Of a stretch of 64,000 bases of DNA, positions 1 to 10,542 are shown piece by piece. The stretch is from positions 90,001-154,000 of the forward strand of contig CAUYUJ010020727.1 in the NCBI GenBank assembly GCA_963575745.1, given 5' to 3'. Made by a program: the position numbers and the translations under genes. The number at the start of each line of letters is the position of its first letter. The first letter of the stretch is position 1. The notes below the pieces were generated by a model. It was not told where the DNA came from, did no database searches, and saw only the letters and a program-made list of their open reading frames with translations. The DNA is from Prorocentrum cordatum. Its lineage: Eukaryota; Sar; Dinophyceae; Prorocentrales; Prorocentraceae.

Positions 1-324
1 GAGCTCGCAGCCCACGCCGACCCACCCGCCCTAAGGCGCCCCTCGGCGACGGCGCCTGCCCTCGAATAGGAGGGCGGCCCCCCCAGCCAAATGGAGACGC
101 TAGGGCGACGGCCCCGCGTGCGCGGCCAGCAGATAGAGAACAGGGCAAGAGAAGCAACAAGTGCAAGCAAAACAACAGGCACCACATGATGCAAACAGAT
201 GGATACAATGAGAGGACAACAAGCATGCAACATCGCACCGCTGCTCCCCTTCTCCGAGTGCATACCACGCAAGAGCGGCGACGAGACGAGGGACAACACA
301 AAAAGCCAACGAGACGACGGAGAG

Positions 325-362
<38 letters not shown>

Positions 363-680
363 CGACGACGACGACGACGACGACGACAACGACGACGACG
401 ACGCGACGACAGAGACAACAGCCCCCTCGCAGGTCAGCCGAAGTCTGCCTGACAGAGGCGGGCACTGGACGACAGCCCCCCCCCCAGAGGTCAGACGGGA
501 AGCGTGCTCCTCCAAACGATAAAGTCAGACCCAACGATCGCAAAGGGACGTCGCGGCATAGTTGCACTGCACACACACACACACAAGCCGAGAAGCACAC
601 CCACACACACATGCCGAGAAGCATACAACAAGAGAGAATGTGCGAGAGGCGATACCGTCAAATCAAACGAGGTCATTGGG
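1..680. other. Flank with GAC microsatellite, no gene recognised
   Basis: This stretch holds a (GAC)n microsatellite at about 326-411, a short CA run near 570-610 and otherwise unremarkable GC-rich sequence. Open frames here read as poly-Asp, poly-Arg or poly-Val through the GAC run and are not credible genes. It lies downstream of the minus-strand LINE ORF2 and could be its 3' untranslated region, but I see no poly(A) tail or target-site duplication to fix an end. Confidence 0.5.
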
Positions 681-975
681 ACCACAAAGGGCCGCATCAC
701 CACTGTGAGGCAGGAAAAGGACGCAACACGGGCCGCAGGGGCCGCAACACCACAGTGAGGCAGACACATGCACGCAGTACGGGCCGCAGGGGCCGCATCA
801 CGACAGTGAAGCAGGAACAACGCATGGACTTTTGCACGCAGCTGCACACCCTCACACACCTGCTGGGAAGCATACAACAAGATAGAATGTGCGATGGGAC
901 CCCAACAGTAAGGCAGGATTTTGCACGCAGACCGGGCCGCAGGGTCCGCATCACCACTGTGAGGCAGAGAAAGCG
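680..975. repeat. ~51-bp tandem repeat, 3-4 copies
   Basis: Units starting near 680, 731, 782 and 934 share the pattern GGGCCGCAGGGGCCGCATCA followed by CAC(A/T)GTGAGGCAG. A longer duplication is also visible: the AAGCATACAACAAGA segment near 612 returns near 869. It sits just downstream of the minus-strand ORF2 and is probably a repeated 3' UTR segment; that link is inference. Confidence 0.6.
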
Positions 976-1204
976 CAGAGGAGAAGCAGGACAGGCAAGC
1001 AGGCACGGTGGGAAGCGCGCGCACGCGGCGCGGGTAGCAGAGGATCCAAGCCGCATTTTGCCACCGCGCGCACGCGGACCACAGTCGACCTGCGCGCTCG
1101 CCCCCCCTGGGCGCAGGCCACGACGGTGCCGACCCACGCCTGGCACCCCCCTGCCCAAGCACCGGTCAGGGGCTCACGCCGGGCGCCCCGCAAACAGGCC
1201 GGGC

Positions 1205-4200
1205 CTAATGATGCATGGCACCAGTCATGGCCAAGAGCACGGCCGTGGCAACAAAATGGACATGCTCACGGCGCTCCGCTGGCGGGCGGCACTGGTGGAA
1301 GAGAAACTGAGAAACCTGGGCAGGACAGGAGGGAGGAGGCAAGGGGAGGCGAGACCACAGAGCGGACCTAAGTTCAGCCGAGGCTGAGCAGGAAAAGAGG
1401 GCATGCCACACATCTACGTCACGCGCGCCACAAGCCCCACAACGGGGCAGCGTAGAAACGCAGAGCGGGGCCCCCAGCACTTGGAGAGGCCAGCATCCAG
1501 ACATTCGCACCACAGACCAGAGGCGGAACTGGAGCCAGGAGCCAGGGCCAAGTGCCAAATCTAAAAGGTTCCAGTGCGTTCCCGGCGGGCCGGACAGCCA
1601 CGCCGAGAACGGGAGACGAAAGACAGGCAGGGCATCTGCAGTAGCCCGCTGGAACGAGAGAAGATCCAGCTTAAGGAGTGCAGGGCGGACGATATAAAAC
1701 TTGTAGCTACGGAGGAGCAGACGGCGCGCTGCAGGATCAGCGCGCGCCTTGGCGCACGCCGGAGGTCCGGCGAAAGGCCACTCTACCACGTCAGGAAGGG
1801 GAGGGTCCAGAGAGCACATCCACGCCCGGACCGCGCTCGCCCACGTGGAGCAGCTCGTGCCCGAGGCCACTGTCAGCATACTGGCACCCGGGTGCTCGGC
1901 GGGCAGGAGGAGCAGCCTTGCGCGAGCGAGGACCGTACGCTCAAGCATCTTAGTGCCCAAGCGCAGCTGCCACCCACACTGCGCTACGACAACCGCGCCG
2001 GGCAATTCTGGGCCGATAGCGCATCCGAGCAAACGCCGTGCCCAGGACGCTTGCAAATGATCGAGTGAAAAACGCGCCCGCTCGGCCAGGAAGAGGAACG
2101 GGGAGGGGTAGAGCAAGGCAGACTCCACGCGCGACGGCACTTGGGCACACAGGACTGGGAGACCAAAGCCCCCAGACCCGCCGGCGAAAAACAGCGCCTC
2201 GAACAGCTCATGACCTTTGGCCAGCGTAGCCCGAAGCAGGGGGCGGAAAGAGAGCCGGGAGTCAAAGAGCACCCCCAGCAGGGCCTTAGTATCCACCACT
2301 GGGCAGCCGATGTCCCCCGGTGGGGGGCTGTCAAGGATCACCATGGCCGCGGTTTTCCCCGTCTTGTAATTAAACATGGACCGGGTGCGGCTTGCGTACC
2401 GCGAGCAGGCTGACCATGGCTCCCGCGACACGATGGCTCGGAGAGCCCCCGGTGAGGATGTGGCAACCGCGAGGTCATCAACAAACTGCAGTGGGGGCAA
2501 AAGGCCCGTGCCCAGGCGGTCCATCAAGTAGGCCCTGTCGGCCTCAGAAGCTAGCCGGAGGGCACCGCGCAGCAACGCGCGCTCGGCACTCGGGAAGGGC
2601 GCCTGCTCCGCGGCAGCTGCCGACGCCACCTCGACAGCCAAGGCTTCGAGGTCGCCCCCAACCGCTGGCGGCGCTGGCCCACACGCGGCAGGGGAATCAG
2701 GCACAGGAAGCGCTAGGCACAAACGCCGCAGGTGGGGCTCAACCCAAGCAGCACAGCTCCCAGGCAGCACGCGATACACCTCCTCCGCCAGCCACTTGAG
2801 CTGCGCGTTGAAAACACCCACGCTGAACCTACGGCCCTGCGCCGTGCCGCCGCCAAGCGAAAACAAAGAAGAGATGTGGCCGCGAAGCGCAATGTACTGG
2901 TTGTCGGACGACATAAAATCGTCAAGGAGAAGCCAATCATGGCCACGGACACCTGCTTCGTAGGCATTCAGGAGCATGGCGGGGTGGGAGGCAACATCAA
3001 ACGCCCACTGAAGATCCGTGACCGCCCAATATGTGGGCAGGCCCTGGGCACAGCGGAGTTGGGCATGAAGGAGAAGAGCCAGGAGGAGAGAGAGGGGGTC
3101 ACCCACTCCGCCCTGTTGGGCCACTCCGCAGTATGCCTGTAACAGCGGGGCGTTGCGCAACGTCCACAAGCCATCCACGACAGACGTCATGACCGCCGAA
3201 ATAGAAATCGGGCGCAAGCACAAAGTGGAGCGGACGACGCGGGGGCCCGACTTGTGCAGGGGAGTCACCTGCCGGCTCGACCACAGGGTGCTCGTAATGG
3301 CGCACTGCCGGGAAAGGTTCGCGAGGGCTAGGGTAACCCTGCGGCCCTCTGGCACCGCCGACCGGACAGAAGCGAAACACCCGCGGAGCGCGGAGGAGGT
3401 GGTCTTCAAGCTGTCTAAGACGGCATCCACCTCAGTGGTCGAGTAAAGGGCGAGGCCCGGAGAGGCAGGGCCAGCGCCAACCGACCGGATCGCCGAAACC
3501 GCGCAGGCCTGCGCGCGCTGCTCCTCCGGGTTACAAGGGAAATCATTACGCACGCGGTCCATCATGTCATTCTGCAATGCCTCGAGCATCTCCTCCACAC
3601 TGAGGGGGTGCCCATCGACCGGGTCGGCCAACGCAATTTCAAAGGGGTTACGCGACCGAAAAAATTCCGAAAGAAACCGCTCGGCCAAACCAGGGGAGAC
3701 CGTGCGGAGGTCGGAGAAGCGCTTAAACGCCAGGTGACGCTCGGCCCACGCGGCTTGCGCAACAGCCCTTTTAAAAGCAGCTTGCGATTCGTACGCGTCG
3801 GGGTCTAGCGGAGGCCTACTCGGGCGCACGGGGGCTGCCGCGGACGCCTTAGTCGCCCCCGCCGCGAACCCAGCCAGCACGTAAATCACGTCGCGCGCCC
3901 AAGCGGCCGCGTCCAATAAAGCGCGGCGCTGCTTCTTAGTGGCGCCCCCCCCGCTCCACGGAGGGCGCGGCCACTCACAGGCAATGAGGGAATCGACGGC
4001 GTCAGCCAGGTACGCCAGGACAGGCGCCACGGCGAGCAGCACATCGTCCCACTGGCCATCTGTGCGCCACGCCACGCGACACAGCCCTGACAGCTGCGGG
4101 GGGCGGAAGGCGCACGGGAACGAGCACGAGACCAACCGATGGTCCGAATCTACACCACTCGCATGGGCGACAGTAACAGGAATGAGACAGTGGCGCTCGG

Positions 4201-5383
4201 CGAGGATCAGGTCGATGCACGTGCCCGAGTCATGTGTGGCAACTGGCGGGTTGCACGCCACAAAGCCGGCGGCGGTGATCATAGCCTCGATGGTGCGGTC
4301 TTGCGCCGACTGGCGGCAGTGAAGGCAAGCACAGCCAGGAGGATGCTGCAAGACGTAGGACAGGTGGACGTTACCATCGCCACAGATCAGGACGCGCGCA
4401 TCCGGGTGGCGCGCGCGTACCACAGTGACGGAGGAAACAATAGCCGACCACGTCGCCACATCGCCGCCCGGGGCGGGGTAGCACGCGCAGAAAACAAAGC
4501 ACGGGCCAGGAGTCGGCGAGCCGGGAGCAGCATCACCCCAGAACTCAAACCACTGAGCGCGGTCAGAGGACAAGTCAGGGAGAGGGCGGAGGAGCGAGAC
4601 AATCTCGGTGCGCACAAAAATACCGACCGCGCCCCAAGAGACCGATCGTGGGCCCAGCCACGAGAACGGGAAGCCCGCCGGCAGAACCGCCCCAGGAGGC
4701 AGGCGCGCACCCGGAAGCACGCAAATGTCGGCGCCACTCCCGGATAAAACGTGGGCGACAGCGTGGAGGCGCCACTCCAAGAACACATCAGTGCCCAGGG
4801 CCAGGAAGCCCAGGCGGCCGGGGTTCAGCACCTCCAGGCGGACGGAGCTACAGGGCTCGGGCCCCTCGGCGGGGCGCGACGGGACGGCATCCCCCAGCCG
4901 GATTCCCCCAGCGTACGGGGAGACAACTTGCCGGGGCTGCTGGCACAAGCCCGCGCGCGCTAGCGAGGGCGCGACCTCCCGGCGCAGCAGCGACGAAAGT
5001 GCGGACACCAGGGTCGCAAGCGGAGCGGCAGCCCCGTTGCAGCAGAGCATGAGAGGGGGCGGGAGGGAGGGGCAGGCAGCTAGCAGTGCATCGCAGTCTT
5101 TGGCGAGCGCACACATTTCTAGGCCGCGGCTCTGCGTGCCAAGCCAGCGCAAGATCAAGTCACGCAGAGGTTTTGCGGGGCATTCAGGCCCACAGGAGTC
5201 CATGGCTGGATACTTCCCGCCCTGCGCGGCGAGCGCCCCCGCGGGCGGCACGGCGGGTTCGCCGCGTGGCTGCTGTACGGCTGAGGGCGGAGCGAGACGG
5301 GCAGGACGTGGCGGGGCGCAGAGAGGATGACAGCATGCATGGTAAACCTTGCGCGCACGTACACGGGGCAAGGACGGCCTCAA
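1205..5383 (-). CDS. LINE ORF2: endonuclease and reverse transcriptase
   Basis: A single open frame of up to 1,392 codons. It would copy the element RNA into DNA at a nicked target. The N-terminal third resembles the endonuclease/exonuclease/phosphatase fold: LICGDGNVHL (about 4363-4392) stands where these enzymes have GDFN, and GVDSDHRLV (about 4132-4158) gives the terminal SDH. The reverse transcriptase follows, with a RPIS block, a DLQWAFD block carrying the first catalytic Asp, an altered GTAQGRRFS block where most LINEs have QGDP, and the catalytic FVDD (about 2470-2483). The C-terminus has CGACGARDVDVWHALFSC, a CxxC...H...C zinc-binding-like pattern. The longest frame opens at a TTG; the first in-frame ATG is at 5203 (MDSCGPE), giving about 1,332 residues, which I prefer. 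There are no frameshifts. Family assignment beyond EEP-type LINE is not attempted. Confidence 0.85.
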   Translation of the reverse strand: MRPSLPRVRARKVYHACCHPLCAPPRPARLAPPSAVQQPRGEPAVPPAGALAAQGGKYPAMDSCGPECPAKPLRDLILRWLGTQSRGLEMCALAKDCDALLAACPSLPPPLMLCCNGAAAPLATLVSALSSLLRREVAPSLARAGLCQQPRQVVSPYAGGIRLGDAVPSRPAEGPEPCSSVRLEVLNPGRLGFLALGTDVFLEWRLHAVAHVLSGSGADICVLPGARLPPGAVLPAGFPFSWLGPRSVSWGAVGIFVRTEIVSLLRPLPDLSSDRAQWFEFWGDAAPGSPTPGPCFVFCACYPAPGGDVATWSAIVSSVTVVRARHPDARVLICGDGNVHLSYVLQHPPGCACLHCRQSAQDRTIEAMITAAGFVACNPPVATHDSGTCIDLILAERHCLIPVTVAHASGVDSDHRLVSCSFPCAFRPPQLSGLCRVAWRTDGQWDDVLLAVAPVLAYLADAVDSLIACEWPRPPWSGGGATKKQRRALLDAAAWARDVIYVLAGFAAGATKASAAAPVRPSRPPLDPDAYESQAAFKRAVAQAAWAERHLAFKRFSDLRTVSPGLAERFLSEFFRSRNPFEIALADPVDGHPLSVEEMLEALQNDMMDRVRNDFPCNPEEQRAQACAVSAIRSVGAGPASPGLALYSTTEVDAVLDSLKTTSSALRGCFASVRSAVPEGRRVTLALANLSRQCAITSTLWSSRQVTPLHKSGPRVVRSTLCLRPISISAVMTSVVDGLWTLRNAPLLQAYCGVAQQGGVGDPLSLLLALLLHAQLRCAQGLPTYWAVTDLQWAFDVASHPAMLLNAYEAGVRGHDWLLLDDFMSSDNQYIALRGHISSLFSLGGGTAQGRRFSVGVFNAQLKWLAEEVYRVLPGSCAAWVEPHLRRLCLALPVPDSPAACGPAPPAVGGDLEALAVEVASAAAAEQAPFPSAERALLRGALRLASEADRAYLMDRLGTGLLPPLQFVDDLAVATSSPGALRAIVSREPWSACSRYASRTRSMFNYKTGKTAAMVILDSPPPGDIGCPVVDTKALLGVLFDSRLSFRPLLRATLAKGHELFEALFFAGGSGGFGLPVLCAQVPSRVESALLYPSPFLFLAERARFSLDHLQASWARRLLGCAIGPELPGAVVVAQCGWQLRLGTKMLERTVLARARLLLLPAEHPGASMLTVASGTSCSTWASAVRAWMCSLDPPLPDVVEWPFAGPPACAKARADPAARRLLLRSYKFYIVRPALLKLDLLSFQRATADALPVFRLPFSAWLSGPPGTHWNLLDLALGPGSWLQFRLWSVVRMSGCWPLQVLGAPLCVSTLPRCGACGARDVDVWHALFSCSASAELRSALWSRLPLPPPSCPAQVSQFLFHQCRPPAERREHVHFVATAVLLAMTGAMHH

Positions 5384-5766
5384 TCAGCGAGCCGGTGCGT
5401 GTCAAGGACTGCGAAGCACAACTCAAGAGCAACCGCAACACTGATCAACCAACTCGGTCATGCGCGTACGGACTCCCTGATTGCAAAGCTGCCGAGACAC
5501 TGCATGGAGGACCACACTCGCGCGCACGCTCACAAGGAGCACGTCAGCATGCAACGCGGGCTGCAGGGCGCACGCGCCAGACAAGGGCACACACGCACGT
5601 GGCGGCACTGTGTTGGACACGCATGTTTTACCGCTACGCTGCAAACATTACGGTTCATAAGGCTTCCAGTGGCTGTGAAAAAACAGAGGACATGTAGCGG
5701 GGTGTCCCGCCGAAAATTCACACGGCGCCAATGCAAGCCGAGCGGGAGGCAGTTAGCAGCCCGCCC
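5384..5766 (-). other. Inter-ORF spacer of the LINE
   Basis: About 380 bp lie between ORF1 and ORF2. Frames here are short and lack recognisable motifs. ORF2 could start inside it only from non-ATG codons. The spacer implies that ORF2 is translated by reinitiation or internal entry, as in other two-ORF LINEs; this is inference. Confidence 0.5.
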
Positions 5767-7557
5767 TTACTGGAAGGCCCGCGGGCCTCCACCCTGGTCG
5801 GCGGCTTCCGCTTCGCTCAAGATCTGCCGCGCCGACCTCTTGGGGGCCGGCGCACAGAGCAGGGACGCGGATGAGGCCGGAGGGACGGGCGACTGTAAAT
5901 CGGTCACGGGCCCTAGGAAGAGGATCAATTCTTCAATCCACGTGTCCAAAACCGCCCGGCCACCGCGAACGATCACGGTCCCAAGCCGGCGGTTCAGCAG
6001 CTGGATTTGCAAAGACTGCTTGGGATTCAACGCCGTCGTGACGTCGAGATTCGGCTGCGCTGGGCAGCCGTTGGCCACCGCGAAAGGGGGCGGGCCAACG
6101 TAAGCATTGGCACCACGGCGCGGTCCCTGGACGATCTGTATGCCCATGGCTTGCGCAACGTTGTGCAAATCTACCTGGGAAGTCAGGTTGGAGGCAAACT
6201 GAGCCGTCAATTTCAGCCTCGGGTCTTTATGGTTCCCCACTGTCTGCCGCAGCCGCATGAGCCAGCTGGACACGGCCTCCTCGTGTCCAGCACGCGAGTG
6301 GAACCTAACTAGACTCGCAGGGAGCGGCGGGCCAGGGGGCAAGCCAAGAGACGGCGCGGGGGACGCGGCGGGAGCCGAGTTGGCATGCACCTGGGCCGAT
6401 ACTGCCGCGCTCACAGCCGCGCCGGGGCCCGGCGGCTGGCCAGCCGCCCAGGATGGGGTGGATGCCGCTGGACCGCCGCTGCTGGGGAGGCTGGCAGGGA
6501 CCGAAGGGCTACCGGCAAAGTAGGGACCACTGACTGGGGACACGCCAGGTTCCTCAGGTACCACACGCAGCAAGCCATGAGGGGCAGCCGGGGAGGGCGA
6601 AGCATGGCCCAAAGACGGGACGGCTCCGGCGGAACCGCCCGGTCGGGAAGCCGGACCCGACTCCAGGCATGGGCTCGCAGGTGTGCCAGACGCGGCCCCC
6701 GGCGACGACAAGGCCTCCAGCCTGGCCTTGAGGGCGGAGCTGCGTGCCGCGCGCTGGAGGAGCTCTGGGGGGCACGTGGGCGCGATGGTCCCCGACGCCA
6801 CGTGGAACCAGAACTTCAACCCAGTGGAAGATGAGGTGAATTCGTCCCACTGGGCGCGCTCGGTTTGGAGAGCCTCGAGCTCCAGCCTGATCTGCCTGAG
6901 CTCCTCCTCGCGGGACGCGCCCAGCGGGCCAGGAACGGGGGAACCCGCCTTGAGAGCACTGGACGCCTCGCTGTTGGCCGGGGCAGCGGCCGCGGCCGGG
7001 GTAGGCGGCAGGGGGCCTGGCCCCAGGACTGGCGCCACGCTGGCGGGAGACGGCGCCAGCGCCACCACAGCCGGCTGGGTGGAGGCAGGGGCAGGCTTGG
7101 CGGGCACGCTCGGGTGGGCGGGCTCACGCGGGGGCGGGGGTGGCGGCGGCGGCGGCGGCGGTGGCGGCGCCGTCGCCGGGTGCTCCCACTGAGACTCGTT
7201 AGTCGCCCGGTTGAAGAAGAAAAGGGCGCCCGCGAGGTCGCGCTTGGACTCCCAGCCCGGTGGCAAGCCTGGCGGGCTATGGAGCGGCGGACCTGGCGAG
7301 CTGTGGAGCGCCTGGCCAGGCGAGGTAGGCGCCGGAGACAGGCGGGCTCTCCTGACTGGCGTCGCCGGGGACCGTGGCACTGGAGACCCCAGCTGGGAGG
7401 AGAAGCCTAGGGCGGGCTGCGCCTGGGGCGTGCCCACAGCTTTGGTGCTGACGCCAGGGAACTCGGGGTGGTCCCAGACGCCGGGGGGGCGCTGCAGGGG
7501 CGTGTGCGGGCTGAGGGGGCCAGCGACGCCCTCCCGGCCGGGCGATGGGGCCTCCAC
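5767..7557 (-). CDS. LINE ORF1 protein with WW domain
   Basis: Open frame of about 596 codons, and the frame stays open further upstream. It lies just before ORF2 on the same strand, the place of a LINE ORF1 nucleic-acid-binding protein. Near residues 98-128 it reads LPPGWES...FFFNRATNESQWEHP, a canonical WW domain with both tryptophans and the final proline. WW domains bind proline-rich peptides. A poly-Pro run encoded by GGC repeats follows directly (about 7130-7175), so a self-interaction is possible. The middle is Pro/Ala/Ser-rich and probably disordered. The C-terminal ~170 residues are ordered-looking (SWLMRLRQTVGNH, then ASNLTSQVDLHNVAQAMGIQ and RRLGTVIVRGGRAVLDTWIE) and may be the RNA-binding part; I do not recognise the fold. 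No ATG begins this frame; it opens at GTG, so the true start is unclear. Confidence 0.7.
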   Translation of the reverse strand: MEAPSPGREGVAGPLSPHTPLQRPPGVWDHPEFPGVSTKAVGTPQAQPALGFSSQLGSPVPRSPATPVRRARLSPAPTSPGQALHSSPGPPLHSPPGLPPGWESKRDLAGALFFFNRATNESQWEHPATAPPPPPPPPPPPPPREPAHPSVPAKPAPASTQPAVVALAPSPASVAPVLGPGPLPPTPAAAAAPANSEASSALKAGSPVPGPLGASREEELRQIRLELEALQTERAQWDEFTSSSTGLKFWFHVASGTIAPTCPPELLQRAARSSALKARLEALSSPGAASGTPASPCLESGPASRPGGSAGAVPSLGHASPSPAAPHGLLRVVPEEPGVSPVSGPYFAGSPSVPASLPSSGGPAASTPSWAAGQPPGPGAAVSAAVSAQVHANSAPAASPAPSLGLPPGPPLPASLVRFHSRAGHEEAVSSWLMRLRQTVGNHKDPRLKLTAQFASNLTSQVDLHNVAQAMGIQIVQGPRRGANAYVGPPPFAVANGCPAQPNLDVTTALNPKQSLQIQLLNRRLGTVIVRGGRAVLDTWIEELILFLGPVTDLQSPVPPASSASLLCAPAPKRSARQILSEAEAADQGGGPRAFQ

Positions 7558-7561
7558 CGCC

Positions 7562-7653
7562 GACTCTGCCAGTGGCGTAGGACTACAAGATGACGTGGAG
7601 CTGGGCCTGAAGACTCTGCCATGGCGTAGGACTACAAGAGCGGCGGGCCTGAA
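7562..7653 (-). repeat. Tandem repeat at the LINE 5' end
   Basis: Two diverged copies (about 7562-7611 and 7612-7653) share ACTCTGCCA, GGCGTAGGACTACAAGA and GGGCCTGAAG, with an 8-bp length difference. Short tandem repeats directly before ORF1 are common at LINE 5' ends and can act as an internal promoter; here that role is inferred only from position. Confidence 0.6.
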
Positions 7654-7689
7654 GCCTAGGCCGTCGGCCTAGGCTTCAGGCCCGCCGCT
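7639..7689. repeat. Perfect 25-bp-arm hairpin
   Basis: Positions 7639-7663 and 7665-7689 are exact reverse complements around a single T at 7664 (left arm begins AGCGGCGGGCCTGAAG). Checked base by base. It lies about 80 bp upstream of the ORF1 frame and likely marks or protects the 5' end of the LINE. Confidence 0.9.
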
Positions 7690-8199
7690 CCCCGCCGCCG
7701 CCGCCGCCCTCGTCCGCCCCGCCGGCCGGCGAGCGGCCGAGCCTGGCCCCGCCTCGGCGCCCCCCGCCTCCGCCGGCCAGCGCGCCGCCCCTCTCGCGCC
7801 TCGGCCGGCCCCTTGCGGGCCCCAGCCAGCCGCAGCCCGCCGCTTCCGCCTCCGCCCCCTCGCAGCGGGGCTCCGCCGGCCGCGGCGCCTCGTCTCGCTC
7901 CTGGCGCGGCTGCGCTGCGGGGCTCCCCCGGCCGCTCCGAGAGTCGCGGGCGTTCTAGCCCCACCCTCACTCGGAGCCCGCTCTGGCGTGCCTCCCCGAG
8001 CCCCTTCTAGCCAAAGGGCGGCGGGCCCCCCGCGCCGCCGCCCTCCGCCTCCTCGCCCCAGCGCCCGCCTCCTCCTCCGCCTCCTCGGCCTCCGCGGCCT
8101 CCGTCGCGGGCCCAGCCGCTGCCGCCGGCCCGCCGCCGCCAGCCGCCGCCGGCCGCCGTCGCCCCCTGCCGCGCCGGCGTCCGCGCGGGCCCTGCAGTG
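7690..8199. other. GC-rich stretch, no gene recognised
   Basis: Very GC-rich, with CCG-rich runs. Open frames on both strands are Arg/Gly/Pro-rich products of composition. No promoter motif or protein domain recognised. Confidence 0.5.
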
Positions 8200-8293
8200 C
8201 TGCTCCTGGTCGCCGTGGTGGTGGTGGTGGTGGTGCTGCAGCTGGCCGCCGTGCTGGTGGGTGTGGCGCTGCTGGTCGTAGTCGCAGTGGTTG

Positions 8294-8385
<92 letters not shown>

Positions 8386-8511
8386 GTTGTCGCTGTTGTG
8401 GTAGTGGTTGTCGTGGTGCTGCTGGTCGCTGTGCTGCCCCTGGTCGCCGTCGTGGTGGTGGTGGTAGTGGTATCCGTGCTGGTGGTGGTGGCGCTGCCGG
8501 TTGTAGTCGTC

Positions 8512-8543
<32 letters not shown>

Positions 8544-8907
8544 CTGATGCGGGTGCTGCCGCTTGTTGTCGCCGTAGTGGTAGTGGTTGTCGTGGTTCTG
8601 CTGGTCGCCGTGCTGCCCCTGGTCGCCGTCATGGTGGTGGTGGTGGTGGCTCTGGTCGCCGTGCTGGTGGTGGTAGCGTTGCTGGTCGTAGTCGTAGTGG
8701 TTGTGGTGGTGGTGGTGGTGGTGCTGCTGCTGCTTGTTGTTGGCGCTGTAGTTGTAGTGGTTGTCGTGGTGCTGCTGGTCGCCGTGCTGCCCCTGGTCGC
8801 CGTCGTGGTGGTGGTGGTGCTGGTCGCCGCACTGGTGGTGGGGGCGTTGCTGATCGTAGTCGTAGTGGTTGTGGTGGTGGTGGTGGTGGTGCTGCTGCTG
8901 CTGTTGC

Positions 8908-8959
<52 letters not shown>

Positions 8960-9137
8960 TGCTGTTGTCGCCGTAGTTGTAGTGGTTGTCGTGGTGCTGC
9001 TGGTCGCCGTGCTGCTCCTGGTCGCCGTAGTGGTGGTGGTGGTGGTGGTGGTGCTGCTGCTGCTGGTCGCCAGCTGGTGAGTGTGGCGCTGCTGGTCGTA
9101 GTCGTAGTGGTTGTGGTGGTGGTGGTGGTGGTGGTGG

Positions 9138-9186
<49 letters not shown>

Positions 9187-9368
9187 AGTTGTAGTGGTTG
9201 TCGTGGTGCTGCTGGTCGCCGTGCTGCTCCTGGTCGCCGTAGTGGTGGTGGTGGTGGTGGTGGTGCTGCTGCTGCTGCTGGTCGCCGAGCTGGTGAGTGT
9301 GGCGCTGCTGGTCGTAGTCGTAGTGGTTGTGGTGGTGGTGGTGGTGGTGGTGGTGGTGGTGATGGTGG

Positions 9369-9425
<57 letters not shown>

Positions 9426-9586
9426 GCTTGTTGTCGCAGTTGTGGTAGTAGTTGTCGTGGTTCTGCTGGTCGCCGTGCTGCTCCTGGTCGCCGTCGTGGT
9501 GGTGGTGCTGGTCGCCTTGCTGGTGGTGGTGGCGCTGCTGGTCGTAGTCGTAGTGGTTGTGGTGGTTGTGGTGGTGGTGGTGGTGG

Positions 9587-9627
<41 letters not shown>

Positions 9628-10507
9628 GTTGTCGCTGCGCTGCTGGTCGTAGTCGTAGTGGTTGCGGTGGTGGTTCTGCTGTTGCCGCTACTGCTGCTTG
9701 GACCCCCCGCGCCACTCGTCACGCACCAGCCGGGGGAGGAAGGGGTGTGAGAGACCACCGCCTTGCCTCCGTCGGCTGGATGGCTCAGACCTGCACCCCT
9801 GTGGCAGTCCTGAGTCGCAGCGGCCGCGGGGCCGGGCGCCGGGCGACCGGCGCGCGGACCCGTGGACGGCTGTGTATAAGCGAAATGTGAAAAATGTGTG
9901 GTAGTACTTGTCGTGGTTCTGCTGGTCGCTCTGCTGCTCCTGGTCGCCATCGTGGTGGTGGTGGTGCTGGTCGCCGTGCTGGTGGTGGTGGCTCTGCTGT
10001 TTGTAGGCGTGGTGGTGGTGGTGCTGCGGCTGTTGCTGCTTGTCGCAGTTGTGCTGCCCCTGGTCGCCGTCTTGGTGGTGGTGGTGGTGCTGGTCGCCGT
10101 GCTGGTGGTGGTGGCGCTGCTGGTCGTAGTCGTAGTGGTGGTGGTGGTGGCTCTGCTGCTGCCGCTGCTGCTGCTTGTTGTTGCAGTTGTGGTGGTAGTT
10201 GTCGTGGTTCTGCTGGTCGCCGTGCTGCCCCTGGTCGCCGTCGTGGTGGTGGTGGTGGTGCTGGTCGCCGTGCTGGTGGTGGTGGCGTTGCTGGTCGTAG
10301 TCGTGATGGTTGCGGTGGTGGTGGTGGTGTTGCTGCTGCTGGTGGTCCTGCTTGTTGTTGTCGCTGTGGTTGTAGTGGCCGTCGTGGTGCTGCTGGTCGC
10401 CGTGCTGCCCCTGGTCGGCGTCGTGGTGGTGGTGGTGCTGGTCGCCGTGCTGGTGGTGGGGGCGTTGCTGGTCGTAGTCGTAGTGGTTGTGGTGGTGGTG
10501 GTGGTGG

Positions 10508-10542
<35 letters not shown>

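Larger units (their letters stand above)
1200..7689 (-). mobile_element. Non-LTR (LINE) retrotransposon with WW-domain ORF1
   Basis: Two long uninterrupted minus-strand frames lie in LINE order: ORF1 (7557-5767), a gap of about 380 bp, then ORF2 (5383-1205) with an apurinic-type endonuclease followed by reverse transcriptase. Upstream of ORF1 are short tandem repeats and a perfect hairpin ending at 7689, taken here as the approximate 5' limit. Both frames are open over their full length, so this copy is young or under constraint. The 3' limit is uncertain because no tail or flanking duplication was recognised. The element order is seen; the boundaries are inferred. Confidence 0.8.

Noticed and set aside
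186-522. Arg- and Asp-rich small proteins
   Set aside because: They come from the GAC microsatellite.
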